Shown: positions 19,031 through 28,501 of the stretch, piece by piece
Position numbering within the stretch: position 1 is the first letter of the stretch
How the letters are laid out: every line of letters begins with the position of its first letter
NCBI GenBank assembly: GCA_900696645.1
Contig: CAADGV010000033.1
Coordinates: 186,001-250,000, forward strand
Reading direction: 5' to 3'
From: an uncultured Chlorobiota bacterium
GTDB taxonomy: Bacteria; Bacteroidota; Ignavibacteria; UBA10030; UBA6906
Length of the DNA stretch: 64,000 bases
The notes under the pieces: model-generated
What the model was told of the DNA's origin: nothing
The model's database searches: none
What the model saw: only the letters and a program-made list of their open reading frames with translations
Translations under genes and position numbers: made by a program

Positions 19031-20127
19031 TATGCCAAAACGGATGATTTGATGGTCTTGAGAGATCGAATCAGCCTTTCATTCTCCGGCATCGTGCCGA
19101 TGGTAATCCGGATGCAATGCGGCAATCTGAACGCAGGTAACGGCCGGATAATAACGCCCAACTTCAGCAATTCGTTATACAATTCTGTCACCGCAGCCGG
19201 ACTCTCCATCGGACACATGACGAAGTTGGCATCCGAAGGGAGAACGGTGAATCCGAGATTTTTGAGCTCGGGAACCAGATATTTTATTCCTTCTGCATTT
19301 ACTTCAAGCGAGCGGTGAACGAATGCGCCGTCGCGCAGAGCGCCGATGCCGGCTGCCTGGGCGAGCGTACTTGGCTCGAAGGGGAGTTTCACTTTCAGAA
19401 GATTTGTGACAAGCGCATCGTGTGCAAACCCGTAGCCGATACGAATCCCTGCAAGTCCGTACACCTTGGAAAATGTGCGGAGCGTGATCACGTTATCGTA
19501 CCTGTAGTGCATCGAGTCGGGATACTTGGGGTTGTCCTTAGCATACTCGAAGTACGCCTCATCGAGAATGATCAAGATATGCGGCGGAACATGCTTCATG
19601 AATTCGTCGAATTCATGTTTGGTGAAGATCGTGCCCGTCGGGTTGTTGGGATTGGCGAGGTAGATGATTTTTGTATGCGGATTGATTGCCGCCGCGATAG
19701 CCTGCAGGTCGAAATGGTAATCTTTCAGAGGAACAGTCACGAGCTTTACGCCCCGTGAGTTGACAAGAACATACAGCCCGACAAACGTTCCCTCTGAAGT
19801 CAGAACTTCATCATCGTCGCAGAGAAACGTTCTGATGATGCTCGACATGATGCCTTCCGAGCCGGCGTCGACAATCACGTTTCCCAGCTTTACATCAAAC
19901 CGTCCCGCAAGTACTTCCCGCAAATCCAATCCGCCGTTCGGGTAATAATGCAGCTCATGCATCACCTTCTTCATCTCCTCAAGTGCAAGGGGAGAAGGGC
20001 CGAGCGGATTCTCATTTGAAGCAAGTTTGATGATGTCTGTGAGGCCGAGTTCACGCTTCAATTCGGAAATCGGTTTGCCCGCTTTATAGGGCTCTAACGT
20101 CTCAATATAGGGAGGAACAAGTGACAT
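19030..20127 (-). CDS. hisC: Histidinol-phosphate aminotransferase
   Basis: A PLP-dependent class I/II aminotransferase of 365 residues that converts histidinol phosphate and 2-oxoglutarate to imidazole acetol phosphate and glutamate. Diagnostic segments are KLASNENPLGPSP near the N-terminus, NPNNPTGT, DEAYFEY, and the Schiff-base lysine in RTFSKVYGLAGIRIGYG. No other histidine genes are present, so the exact substrate (histidinol phosphate or an aromatic amino acid) is less certain than the fold. The next two genes, a putative toxin-antitoxin pair, overlap it. Confidence 0.88.
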   Translation of the reverse strand: MSLVPPYIETLEPYKAGKPISELKRELGLTDIIKLASNENPLGPSPLALEEMKKVMHELHYYPNGGLDLREVLAGRFDVKLGNVIVDAGSEGIMSSIIRTFLCDDDEVLTSEGTFVGLYVLVNSRGVKLVTVPLKDYHFDLQAIAAAINPHTKIIYLANPNNPTGTIFTKHEFDEFMKHVPPHILIILDEAYFEYAKDNPKYPDSMHYRYDNVITLRTFSKVYGLAGIRIGYGFAHDALVTNLLKVKLPFEPSTLAQAAGIGALRDGAFVHRSLEVNAEGIKYLVPELKNLGFTVLPSDANFVMCPMESPAAVTELYNELLKLGVIIRPLPAFRLPHCIRITIGTMPENERLIRSLKTIKSSVLA

Positions 20128-20269
20128 TTTCAGCGCAAGATGTGACTTTCATGATCAACGATAGACTGGAAGAAAGATAGGAAAGCCCCGTCTGAAAGGC
20201 AACGAGTTGAAAAAATCATGAATGTTGTTAGATTGACGCTCGATCACAATCAACATCAAGGAGTTGAAT

Positions 20270-20665
20270 ATGAAATTCGCCAGGTATGTCTTCCTTTCAG
20301 CAGGCATCTACGGGATTCTTCTGATTGCACCGATGTACTTCATGGAAGCCCAAGTCGGCGCCGACTATCCGCCGCCGATAACACATCCCGAACACTTCTA
20401 CGGGTTCATCGGTGTAACGCTTGCGTGGCAGGTGCTGTTCATTATGCTTTCCCGTGATCCCGTTCGCTACCGAATGATGATGTTGCCTTCAGTTCTCGAG
20501 AAATTCAGCTTTGCCATTGCCGTGTTGTGGCTGTTTGCGCAGAACCGGATTGCTGCGCCGCTTGTCGGGTTCGGACTTGTTGACGCTGTACTGGGAGTTC
20601 TGTTTATCGTGTCGTTTGTGAAAACGAGAGGGGCGGAAGCAACAATTCCGGTTGCGGCATCGTAG
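20270..20665 (+). CDS. Small four-helix membrane protein
   Basis: I take the ATG at 20270, preceded by AAGGAG six bases upstream; a TTG six bases earlier is also in frame. The ~131-residue product has four predicted membrane helices (around YVFLSAGIYGILLIAP, FYGFIGVTLAWQVLFIM, FSFAIAVLWLFA and VDAVLGVLFIVSFV). No family was recognised. It is divergent from hisC and lies 55 bases before the intradiol dioxygenase gene. Confidence 0.65.
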   Translation: MKFARYVFLSAGIYGILLIAPMYFMEAQVGADYPPPITHPEHFYGFIGVTLAWQVLFIMLSRDPVRYRMMMLPSVLEKFSFAIAVLWLFAQNRIAAPLVGFGLVDAVLGVLFIVSFVKTRGAEATIPVAAS

Positions 20666-20720
20666 CAGGACATGTAAATCGGGTGAATGGTGATTTCATT
20701 TAACAAAGGAGGGTAGTATT

Positions 20721-21275
20721 ATGAGAGTGCAGATTGTGTTTCTTGCTTTCCTGCTTGTTGCCACATCTTCTTTCTCCCAGGAAGTAGCGCCATATCCCCC
20801 CGCCCCGGCCGGCGTTTCCTCTGTAACAACCTTGGTTACGAAGGATGAACCCGGAGAAAAGCTTGTCATCACCGGCACAGCGTACAAAGCGGACGGCAAG
20901 ACTGTGTACGCCGGCTTGGTGATCTACCTGTATCAAACCGATGCAACAGGCGTGTACAATACGGCAGATGGCAACTGGCAACGCCCGCGCATTCGCGGCT
21001 GGATCAAAACGGATGACAAGGGGAGATACGAAATCCGGACAATCAAGCCCGGCTCATATCCCCGCAGCAGGAATCCGGCGCATATTCACGCCATCGTCCG
21101 GCTTCCGGGCGAAAAGCCGAAATGGATAGATGATTTTCTTTTTGAAGGGGATGAGTTCTTGTCCGAGCGTGACGTGCAGCGAGCGGCCAACTCAGGAAGA
21201 TTTTCCAACATCATGAAAGCAACAGTTGATAGGGACGGAACGCTTCGATGCACGCGTGATATTGTGATGCAGTAA
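20721..21275 (+). CDS. Secreted intradiol ring-cleavage dioxygenase-like protein
   Basis: A 184-residue protein with a signal peptide (MRVQIVFLAFLLVATSSFSQ) and an intradiol dioxygenase core. The family pattern is clear: RGWIKTDDKGRYEIRTIKPG, then a tyrosine (GSYPRS) and the iron-binding HIH in NPAHIHAIVRL. An upstream tyrosine in GVYNTAD fits the second tyrosine ligand. Relatives cleave catechols with non-haem Fe(III). Exported small members of the family are widespread and their substrates are mostly unknown. A strong AAAGGAGG site precedes the ATG. Confidence 0.85.
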   Translation: MRVQIVFLAFLLVATSSFSQEVAPYPPAPAGVSSVTTLVTKDEPGEKLVITGTAYKADGKTVYAGLVIYLYQTDATGVYNTADGNWQRPRIRGWIKTDDKGRYEIRTIKPGSYPRSRNPAHIHAIVRLPGEKPKWIDDFLFEGDEFLSERDVQRAANSGRFSNIMKATVDRDGTLRCTRDIVMQ

Positions 21276-21406
21276 CCTCAGCCTTCCTCTAAGATCAAGA
21301 TGTGTCGGACTTCCGGCACGTCTTGCTTCTCTTTACCATACAACGTACTTTCAAACACCTCATCCGGTAACATCACTATTTGTATCATACAATGAAAGGG
21401 GCGTTC

Positions 21407-24295
21407 ATGGCTCGTCGTGTCAGTACATTTCTGCTCGTGTTGCTTGCTGCAAGCGTTGCGATTTCGGCGGTGAAACCGAATCGCCAGCAGAGAATCTTTA
21501 ATCCGGAAGATGAAGTGATACCGGGAGTTGTCATTGTTAAATTCCTGCCCGGCGTTGATGTGTTCGAAGGCTCGAATCGGACGACTTCATTGGAAATCAA
21601 CAGGCAACTTATCGAAGAAGGCGTCCTTTCGCTTAAGAGAACAGTCGGCTTTGTTCCGCAAATCGATGCTGCCCGCATCGCCGAAGGCTGGGTTGATGTG
21701 TCGAGAATCTACACAGCGGAAATCGCTTCTGCTGCCGATCCCCGTCTCATCGCAAGCCGCCTCGGCATTATCGAAGGCATAGAATACGCCGAGCCGAAAT
21801 TCATGAACTACATCAACGACACGCCTAACGATCCCCTTCTCTCCAATCAAAACAATATGTTCACACGCATGAATACCTACAACGGCTGGACGATTGCAAA
21901 AGGAGATACAGGCGTCTACATCGCCGTCGTGGACGGCGGTACGTATTGGCTGCATGAAGATCTTCAGCCCAACTACCGTTTCGGTTGGAATTTCGCAAAC
22001 AACACGAATAATCCTCAGGGACTTCCGAACACTCCCAACAGTGCGGCACACGGTACGGCGACTGCAAGCCATTTCGGTGCACGCACCAACAACGGGATCG
22101 GTATGGCGGGCTCAAGCTGGAATTGCAGCATCATCGCTATCAATGCCGCATCGCCTACAACGGATAACGCTATTGCATTCGGATATGAGGGAATTGCTTA
22201 CGCATACGCCAACGGCGCGAAGGTGATCAATTGCAGTTGGGGAAGAACCGGTGGATACTCGCAGTTTGAGCAGGACTTGATTACCGCGGCTACGCAAGCG
22301 GGAGCGCTTGTTGTCTGTGCAGCCGGAAACGGTACAAACAACAACGGAGTCGGCAAATTGAACGACTCAAGTCCCGATTTCCCGCCGAGCTACAGGAACG
22401 TTCTTGCCGTCGGCGCTACAAACTCAACATCCGATGCGAGGGCGAGCTTCTCGAACTACGGCCGGACTGTGCCTGTTTATGCTCCCGGGGTAAGCATCTT
22501 CAGCGCGTTTCATGGCGGCGGTTACGGCAATGGCGGAAACGGTACGTCGTATTCGAGTCCGCTGGTTGCCGGACTCGCAGGCATCATCAAATCACTTCAC
22601 CCGACATGGACGCCGCGTCAGATTGCGTTGCAGATCAAGACAACATGTGACTCTATTGACGGGGCGAATCCTGCGCTTGCAGGCAACCTCGGACGCGGCA
22701 GGGTAAATTTTGCAAGGGCGCTTTCCGAATCACATGCAGGAATCGAAATTCTTTCCGCAAACATTCGAACGCCCGGCGGCAGAACTCTCTTTCTGCAAAA
22801 TGATACGATCCTCATGACCTTGTCGGTGCAGAACATTCTCTTTGTTCCTGCAAACAATCTCGTGTTTACCGCAACGTCATCAAGTGGTTCGGTGACGGTT
22901 CTGCAGGGAACGGGAAATGCCGGAACTGTTGCGCCGGGACAAACGGTGGAAGTCCCGACGTTTCAATTCAGAGTCGGAACATTGAGTTCTTCGCAGGATG
23001 TTGTGCTGCGCCTTGATTGGGTTTCGAACACGAATGAACGCGACAGTTGGGCGTACAAAGTGACTGTCTTCCCCTCAATACCGCAATGGGAAACGCAGCC
23101 AAGTCCGACAACACTCAGTCTGTACAGCGTCAAGGCTGTTGATCAGAACATCGTCTGGGCGTCAGGCGGCAACGGAAGCGGAACGGCTCCGGTCGTGATC
23201 AGGACATCAAATGCCGGAACGAACTGGCACAATGCCACTGGTAATCTTGCCGGAGTGGATTTGTACTGCATCACTGCCGTCGATGCAGATCGTGCGTGGG
23301 TTGGTACAGGGAACGGCCGAATCTACGCAACAACAAACGGCGGCACAACATGGAATCAGCAAGCATATCCGGGCACGCAATCGCCGTTTATCAATGCGGT
23401 GTGGATGTTCAGCAGCGGGACGGGATATTCACAAGGCGATCCGGCAAGCGGCGGCAGATTTGTTGTTCTGAAAACAACCGACTTCGGAGCAACGTGGGCA
23501 CATCTTGCAAATGAACCCGTCGGCGGAGCCAGCGAAGCGGGCTGGAATAACTCTTTCGCAATGACGGATGAGAACAATATCTGGTTCGGAACGAATGCCA
23601 GCAGAGTGTGGCGCTCGTCCGATGGCGGCGGTACGTGGACTTCGGCCGCATCGGGTGCCACGAACAGTTATGCCGTATCGTTCAAAGATAATCTGAACGG
23701 CATTGTTGCACACTCGACAGGCGCCATCAGAGTTACAGTGAACGGCGGCGCAACGTGGACCGCGGCATCAAGTCCGACAACTGCAGCGATTCTTGGCTTG
23801 TCATTCCCCTCAGGGGCAAACTTCGCCTGGACGATCGCAGGGGCAATTCCGTATCGTTCAACCAACAACGGATCCAATTGGTCGTCTCAAACCGTGTACC
23901 CCATTAGCGGGACGTTGAATCATATTTCATTCATCGACACATCCAACGGATGGGGCGTAACATCAAGCGGTGAGGTTATCCGGTACAGGCCGCCGGGAAC
24001 AACCGGCGTTGCCGGACAAGCTGATGTACCGGGCGAATTTGTGTTGGAACAGAACTATCCTAATCCGTTCAATCCGTCAACAGAGGTCAGATATCAGACA
24101 TCAGAAGTCAGTCACGTTCTGCTGACAGTATATGATGTCCTTGGGAGGGAAGTGGCGACACTTGTGAATGAAGTGAAACCAGCCGGAAGATATTCTGTTA
24201 CATTTAACGCAGATGGAATCTCCAGCGGCGTCTATTACTACAAAATGAGATCCGGGAATTTCGCAGAAACGAAGAAGATGCTGCTTCTGCGTTGA
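21407..24295 (+). CDS. Secreted S8 subtilisin-like protease with beta-propeller and T9SS domain
   Basis: About 962 residues from the ATG at 21407, chosen because GAAAGGGG lies just upstream and a signal peptide follows (RRVSTFLLVLLAASVAIS). The catalytic triad is visible: Asp in YIAVVDGGTYW, His in NSAAHGTATASH and Ser in GNGTSYSSPLVAG, so it should be active. A propeptide-like region precedes it. After the protease come repeated units with the TTNGGTTW and RSSDGGGTWTS patterns of Ycf48/sialidase-type beta-propellers, and the last ~75 residues are a T9SS type A sorting domain (NYPNPFNPSTEVRY). A cell-surface or secreted protease is inferred. Confidence 0.92.
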   Translation: MARRVSTFLLVLLAASVAISAVKPNRQQRIFNPEDEVIPGVVIVKFLPGVDVFEGSNRTTSLEINRQLIEEGVLSLKRTVGFVPQIDAARIAEGWVDVSRIYTAEIASAADPRLIASRLGIIEGIEYAEPKFMNYINDTPNDPLLSNQNNMFTRMNTYNGWTIAKGDTGVYIAVVDGGTYWLHEDLQPNYRFGWNFANNTNNPQGLPNTPNSAAHGTATASHFGARTNNGIGMAGSSWNCSIIAINAASPTTDNAIAFGYEGIAYAYANGAKVINCSWGRTGGYSQFEQDLITAATQAGALVVCAAGNGTNNNGVGKLNDSSPDFPPSYRNVLAVGATNSTSDARASFSNYGRTVPVYAPGVSIFSAFHGGGYGNGGNGTSYSSPLVAGLAGIIKSLHPTWTPRQIALQIKTTCDSIDGANPALAGNLGRGRVNFARALSESHAGIEILSANIRTPGGRTLFLQNDTILMTLSVQNILFVPANNLVFTATSSSGSVTVLQGTGNAGTVAPGQTVEVPTFQFRVGTLSSSQDVVLRLDWVSNTNERDSWAYKVTVFPSIPQWETQPSPTTLSLYSVKAVDQNIVWASGGNGSGTAPVVIRTSNAGTNWHNATGNLAGVDLYCITAVDADRAWVGTGNGRIYATTNGGTTWNQQAYPGTQSPFINAVWMFSSGTGYSQGDPASGGRFVVLKTTDFGATWAHLANEPVGGASEAGWNNSFAMTDENNIWFGTNASRVWRSSDGGGTWTSAASGATNSYAVSFKDNLNGIVAHSTGAIRVTVNGGATWTAASSPTTAAILGLSFPSGANFAWTIAGAIPYRSTNNGSNWSSQTVYPISGTLNHISFIDTSNGWGVTSSGEVIRYRPPGTTGVAGQADVPGEFVLEQNYPNPFNPSTEVRYQTSEVSHVLLTVYDVLGREVATLVNEVKPAGRYSVTFNADGISSGVYYYKMRSGNFAETKKMLLLR

Positions 24296-24301
24296 AATCT
24301 G

Positions 24302-25303
24302 ATGAACACACCAGACTCCCCTGAACGCGTTACGACAAAGCTCCAACGGCGGGCATTTCAGACGTTCTTTGTCATGCTCGCGTTGCTTGTCGTTTCTGCG
24401 ACGCTTACGCTGATTTCTGTCGAGCATCCGGGTAATGTCGTCGTTGCTTCAGAGAACCCGACACCGTTCGGCTACACTGTGAGCCTTCTTCTGTTTCTTA
24501 TGCCGTTGGGCGTTCTGGCATGGTGGTTCTTACGAAACCCGACGCTGCAGTTCCCGAGAAAGGCATTCTGGTGGACGATTGGCGTACTTGTTCCGAGCGG
24601 ACTCGTACTTGATGTTCTGTTCGGAACGACCTTCTTCACTTTTGAAAATAGCGGCGCCCATCTCGGTATTCTGATTCCTGCCCTCGGCGGATCGGTTCCG
24701 GTAGAGGAGTTCGTTTTCTACATAACAGGATTTGCCCTCATTCTCCTGATGTATGTCTGGTGTGATGAATATTGGCTGAAGGCGTACAATGTTCCATCGT
24801 ACGAGGAAGAAGCCAAAAGCATCGCACGCATCGTCCGGTTTCATCCGGCATCGCTGATTCTCGGAGGCGTGCTGCTTGCGGCCGCGTTCGTTTACAAGAA
24901 GCTCGTCGGTCCATCTCCAGAAGGCATGCCGTGGTATTTCACATACCTTGTGCTTGTAGCGATTATTCCGGCGGCGGGATTTTTCGAGACGGCGAAACCG
25001 TTCATCAACTGGCGGGCATTCGGCTTCACCTTCTTCCCGATACTCCTCATCAGTCTTTTGTGGGAAGTCACGCTGGCCATTCCGTATCAATGGTGGGGAT
25101 ACAGAGAAGAGGCTCTCATCGGGATCAGTGTCGGGGCATGGTCACGTTTGCCCATTGAGGCGGTATGTGTATGGCTTGCCGTAACGTTCACGACGGTGAT
25201 TATCTACGAAGTGATGAAGGTGTGGAAAGCAACAGGCAAGAAGGCGCGTGAGGCGTTTCTCGGAATGCAAACAAAGCAGGCTGCAACAGCATGCCCGACC
25301 TGA
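24302..25303 (+). CDS. Multi-pass membrane protein, lycopene-cyclase-domain-like
   Basis: A 333-residue protein with about eight membrane helices. The motif GSVPVEEFVFYI in the first half resembles the PxEE signature of CrtYc/CrtYd-type lycopene cyclase domains, and the second half has a comparable layout ending with WSRLPIEAVCVWL. A carotenoid cyclase or a relative is the best guess, but no other carotenoid genes are in the window. It begins six bases after the protease stop codon and overlaps the PspC gene by 13 bases, so all three may be co-transcribed. Confidence 0.55.
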   Translation: MNTPDSPERVTTKLQRRAFQTFFVMLALLVVSATLTLISVEHPGNVVVASENPTPFGYTVSLLLFLMPLGVLAWWFLRNPTLQFPRKAFWWTIGVLVPSGLVLDVLFGTTFFTFENSGAHLGILIPALGGSVPVEEFVFYITGFALILLMYVWCDEYWLKAYNVPSYEEEAKSIARIVRFHPASLILGGVLLAAAFVYKKLVGPSPEGMPWYFTYLVLVAIIPAAGFFETAKPFINWRAFGFTFFPILLISLLWEVTLAIPYQWWGYREEALIGISVGAWSRLPIEAVCVWLAVTFTTVIIYEVMKVWKATGKKAREAFLGMQTKQAATACPT

Positions 25304-25485
25304 AACGCCTTCGCCGTTCGAACCGCAACAAGATGATTGCGGGAGTCTGTGCAGGGTTGGCGTCATGGCTCGGCTGGGATGTTACGCTTGTGCGGGTATT
25401 CTTCGTTGTTGGATCGTTTGTGCCTGTGATACCGGGCTTTCTGGTGTATATCGTGTTGTGGATTGTTGTGCCTGCTGAGCGGTAG
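25291..25485 (+). CDS. PspC-domain envelope-stress protein
   Basis: A 64-residue protein that is almost entirely one PspC domain: a basic start (RLRRSNRNK), the conserved MIAGVCAGLASWLGWD, then two hydrophobic stretches (RVFFVVGSFVPVIPGF and LVYIVLWIVVPAE). PspC proteins are inner-membrane components of phage-shock or envelope-stress responses. It overlaps the 3' end of the lycopene-cyclase-like gene. Confidence 0.88.
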   Translation: MPDLKRLRRSNRNKMIAGVCAGLASWLGWDVTLVRVFFVVGSFVPVIPGFLVYIVLWIVVPAER

Positions 25486-25539
25486 TTACTTAGTTGCTGT
25501 ATGTAGTTCTTTCTCATTCATTTATTCAGGAGGTTCGTC

Positions 25540-26397
25540 ATGTCTCACTCGTTACTCAAACAGGCGGCGGTTGCATTCATCCTTGCCTTCACGGCGCAGG
25601 AAGTAACAGCCCAGCTTGAAACACCGCAACCGAGCCCGAAAGGGAAGATCGAGCAAAAAGTCGGAGTCATGAATGTCACCGTCTCGTATTCGCGTCCCGG
25701 CGTGAAGGGACGGAAGATCTTCGGCGATCTTGTTCCGTTCGGGCAGGAATGGCGGACAGGCGCCAACGAGCCGACAACAATCACGTTCAGCGATCCCGTT
25801 AAGATCGAAGGACAGGATTTGCCCGCGGGCACATATTCCCTCTACACCATTCCGCAAGAGCACGAGTGGACGGTCATCATCAACAAGAAAACATCCGGCC
25901 CGCCGCGTGACGCAAAAGAAGATGCCGTCAGCTTCAAGGTGAAGCCCTCGCGTGCGGCGAATCTCGTCGAAACCTTCACCATCAACATCGCCGATATTTC
26001 AACAAACGCCGCGAATCTTGAGATCGCCTGGGAGAACACCGTGGTGAAGTTCGGGATGGAGTTTGATGTTGATACGAAAGTGATGGCTGCGATCAAGCGT
26101 ACGATGGAAAACCCGCTTGCGGCAGCCGCGAACAACTACTATCAATCAGCCTCGTACTACTTTGCGACAAACAGGGAGTTGAAAACTGCGCTCGAATGGG
26201 TGAACAAATCCCTTGAGATCAACAAGAATCCGTACTGGGTATGGCGGCTGAAGTCGGAAATCCAGGCGGCGTTGAAGGATTATAAAGGCGCAATCGCTTC
26301 GGCCGAGATGAGCAAAGAGCGTGCAAAAACCGCCGGCAACGAACAGTTTGTGAAGATCAACGAAGCCGCCATTGCGCAGTGGAAGGGAATGAAGTAA
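25540..26397 (+). CDS. Secreted DUF2911 protein
   Basis: A 285-residue exported protein with a signal peptide (LLKQAAVAFILAFTAQEVTAQ). The DUF2911 core is clear: KIEQKVGVMNVTVSYSRPGV, then GRKIFGDLVPFGQEWRTGAN, PAGTYSLYTIP and EWTVIINK. The C-terminal third is helical with a TPR-like pattern (ALEWVNKSLEINKNPYWV). DUF2911 proteins are common in this phylum and have no assigned function. The AGGAGG ribosome-binding site is about nine bases before the ATG. Probably periplasmic. Confidence 0.88.
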   Translation: MSHSLLKQAAVAFILAFTAQEVTAQLETPQPSPKGKIEQKVGVMNVTVSYSRPGVKGRKIFGDLVPFGQEWRTGANEPTTITFSDPVKIEGQDLPAGTYSLYTIPQEHEWTVIINKKTSGPPRDAKEDAVSFKVKPSRAANLVETFTINIADISTNAANLEIAWENTVVKFGMEFDVDTKVMAAIKRTMENPLAAAANNYYQSASYYFATNRELKTALEWVNKSLEINKNPYWVWRLKSEIQAALKDYKGAIASAEMSKERAKTAGNEQFVKINEAAIAQWKGMK

Positions 26398-26633
26398 GCG
26401 GGAGAGGAGGGATTAGCTGACCGGAGACTACGCAGTTTCGACTACGAACGACGTAGCTGCCGGGGATGTTCCTGAGCGAAGCAGGTACGAACCGGCAGCG
26501 AACAAGGTACGAACCAGGTGCGGCGTGGCGGCAATTCAACAGCGTACGCAGTGTTGCGTACCGGTGACGGGAGGAAGTAACTACTCTCGCGAGAAAACTC
26601 CGGCGTTCAATCCGGGAGGAGTAAACGCCATTC
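26398..26633. other. Intergenic region with a chain of hairpins
   Basis: No gene is seen. Several inverted repeats follow each other: CTACG/CGTAG near 26440-26455, GCTGCCGG against CCGGCAGC enclosing CCTGAGCGAAGCAGG, GTACGCA/TGCGTAC with a 4-base loop near 26542-26560, and CTCTCGCGAGA. The short word GGTACGAACC occurs twice. This could be a structured RNA or a cluster of small palindromic repeats. Confidence 0.4.
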
Positions 26634-27167
26634 ATGAAAACTTGGGTTTACATAGCAACGAGTCTCGACGGCTACATTGCGCGGGAAAACGGCGACATCG
26701 ATTGGCTGATGAGTATCGAGAACCCGACGGACGACGATTTCGGGTACAAGGATTTTATCAGCTCGATTGACGGCATCGTCATCGGCAGGGGAACGTACGA
26801 AAAAGTGCTGACGTTCCCCTCCTGGCCGTACGACAGAAAGGTGTACGTCCTGAGTACCACACTGAAGTCTGTACCGGAGCCTCTGAAAGACAAGATCACG
26901 CTGCTCTCGATGAAGCCAAAGGAAGTTCTCGCTTACCTGTCATCTCAGAGGCATGCAGGTCTCTATATCGATGGCGGCATGGTGATACAGGGTTTTCTGC
27001 GTGATGATTGTATTGATGAAATGATCATCACGAAGATACCCGTTCTGATCGGCAGCGGCATTCCTCTCTTCGGCAATCTGCCCGCCGACATGCAATTCAA
27101 ACATCTTCACACACAAGTCTACCCCAACGGACTTGTGAAAAGCCATTACAGGAGGCTGAGGGGGTAG
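26634..27167 (+). CDS. Dihydrofolate reductase/RibD-C-like reductase
   Basis: A 177-residue protein of the RibD C-terminal/dihydrofolate-reductase superfamily. Visible markers are the N-terminal TWVYIATSLDGYIAR, the segment GIVIGRGTYEKVLTFPSWP, the nucleotide-binding LYIDGGMVIQGFL, and IPVLIGSGIPLFG near the end. The fold binds NAD(P)H. The substrate of these stand-alone members is generally unknown and not necessarily folate. No export signal is seen, so it is cytoplasmic. A GGGAGGAG sequence lies about 11 bases upstream. Confidence 0.88.
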   Translation: MKTWVYIATSLDGYIARENGDIDWLMSIENPTDDDFGYKDFISSIDGIVIGRGTYEKVLTFPSWPYDRKVYVLSTTLKSVPEPLKDKITLLSMKPKEVLAYLSSQRHAGLYIDGGMVIQGFLRDDCIDEMIITKIPVLIGSGIPLFGNLPADMQFKHLHTQVYPNGLVKSHYRRLRG

Positions 27168-27367
27168 GGCGGCGAACCCGCTAAATTGGATGCGTTCCTG
27201 CCGGGTATGTTGATTCGGCGTTCAAGGGTGGGTGGTGAGCGCTTCACTCTTCGAAGTAACATCAACATGAACCGGTGTCGCCCCTGCGTGCCTTCCCGGG
27301 TCACCGCGCCAGGAGAATACAGTCTGCCCCCCTTTTTGCGGGCTGGCGTAACAACCGAGGTACGAAC

Positions 27368-28501
27368 ATGAAAAGCACTTTACTCTTCCTCATCTGCTCC
27401 ACGGCCTTGGCGCAAACAGGACCATGGAATAATCCGTTGATGATGGCGACCTCAACCGATGGACGATTCTTCTCCACGCCGTCGACGTTTCAGGATTCAT
27501 CAGGAGTTCCTTCCGCAATCCGCTGGAAGGGTGATACGCTTGTCTGCGCGTTCCAGTGGTTCAGGCAACCGATCGGGTCTGCCACGTGGGACAGGGTTGC
27601 GGTGAAATTCTCGTACGACGACGGGCTCTCATGGACAACCCCCGTACCAATTGTCATCGATGCGCTGCCGGCAGGGTATCAGCGGCCGTTCGATCCCACG
27701 CTTGTTGTGACTTCAGGGGACAGCTTCCGCATCTACTTTTCATCAAGTGCAGGTATGCCGGGTCCCGGACAGGATTCCATGATCAATACGTACTCCGCCA
27801 TCGGTGCCGATGGCATTCACTACAGGTTCGAGCCCGGTCCCCGTGTTGACCATCCGATACGTCGGGTTATTGATCCGGCGGTAATCTTCTTCAACGGCAT
27901 GTGGCACTACAGTTCGCCCATCGGCGCTCCGCAGGAAGGCGCGTTCCATTACACGTCGCCGGACGGACTGGTGTTCCAGCAGCAGGCCAACCAACCTTCC
28001 GACAATATGCACAACTGGACGGGCAACTATGTTGTGGACGACTCCGTATTGCGGTTCTACGGCAGCGGTCCGCAAATCTGGTACAACACATCCGCTGACG
28101 GGTTTTCATGGAGCGGCTATCTGAGCACGAATGTACAGGGTGGTGATCCCACCGTGGTACGACGATCAGCCACAAATTATCTCATGATCTTCGTCGGGCC
28201 GCCGTATCAAACGGGTGTTGAACTGCAGGATGGGGGGGAATTATTCGTGCTTCTTGATAACGTTCCCAATCCCTTCAACCCTGCCACTGTGATCAGGTAT
28301 CGAACGCCGCAAGCATGCCGCGTAACGTTGAAGATATATGACCTGATGGGAAGAGAGATTGAAGTGCTTGTTGCAGAAACCGTATCTGCCGGCATGCATG
28401 AAGCGCGCTGGGATGCATCGGGTTTCGGCAGCGGTGTGTACTTTTATGGGATTACCGCAGGAGAATTCCGCCAAGTGAAGCGGATGATGATGATGAAATG
28501 A
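27368..28501 (+). CDS. Secreted propeller-like protein with T9SS sorting domain
   Basis: I place the start at 27368, where the signal peptide MKSTLLFLICSTALAQ begins; the longer upstream frame has no export signal. The ~377-residue product looks like a sialidase- or glycosidase-type beta-propeller (SYDDGLSWTTPVPIV, FDPTLVVTSGDSFRIY, RVIDPAVIFFNGMWHY, DPTVVRRS). It ends in a T9SS type A sorting domain starting NVPNPFNPATVIRYR. The blade pattern with repeated Asp-Pro and Trp resembles enzymes that bind sugars, but no catalytic assignment is possible. The 200 bases upstream hold no other feature I can name. Confidence 0.8.
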   Translation: MKSTLLFLICSTALAQTGPWNNPLMMATSTDGRFFSTPSTFQDSSGVPSAIRWKGDTLVCAFQWFRQPIGSATWDRVAVKFSYDDGLSWTTPVPIVIDALPAGYQRPFDPTLVVTSGDSFRIYFSSSAGMPGPGQDSMINTYSAIGADGIHYRFEPGPRVDHPIRRVIDPAVIFFNGMWHYSSPIGAPQEGAFHYTSPDGLVFQQQANQPSDNMHNWTGNYVVDDSVLRFYGSGPQIWYNTSADGFSWSGYLSTNVQGGDPTVVRRSATNYLMIFVGPPYQTGVELQDGGELFVLLDNVPNPFNPATVIRYRTPQACRVTLKIYDLMGREIEVLVAETVSAGMHEARWDASGFGSGVYFYGITAGEFRQVKRMMMMK

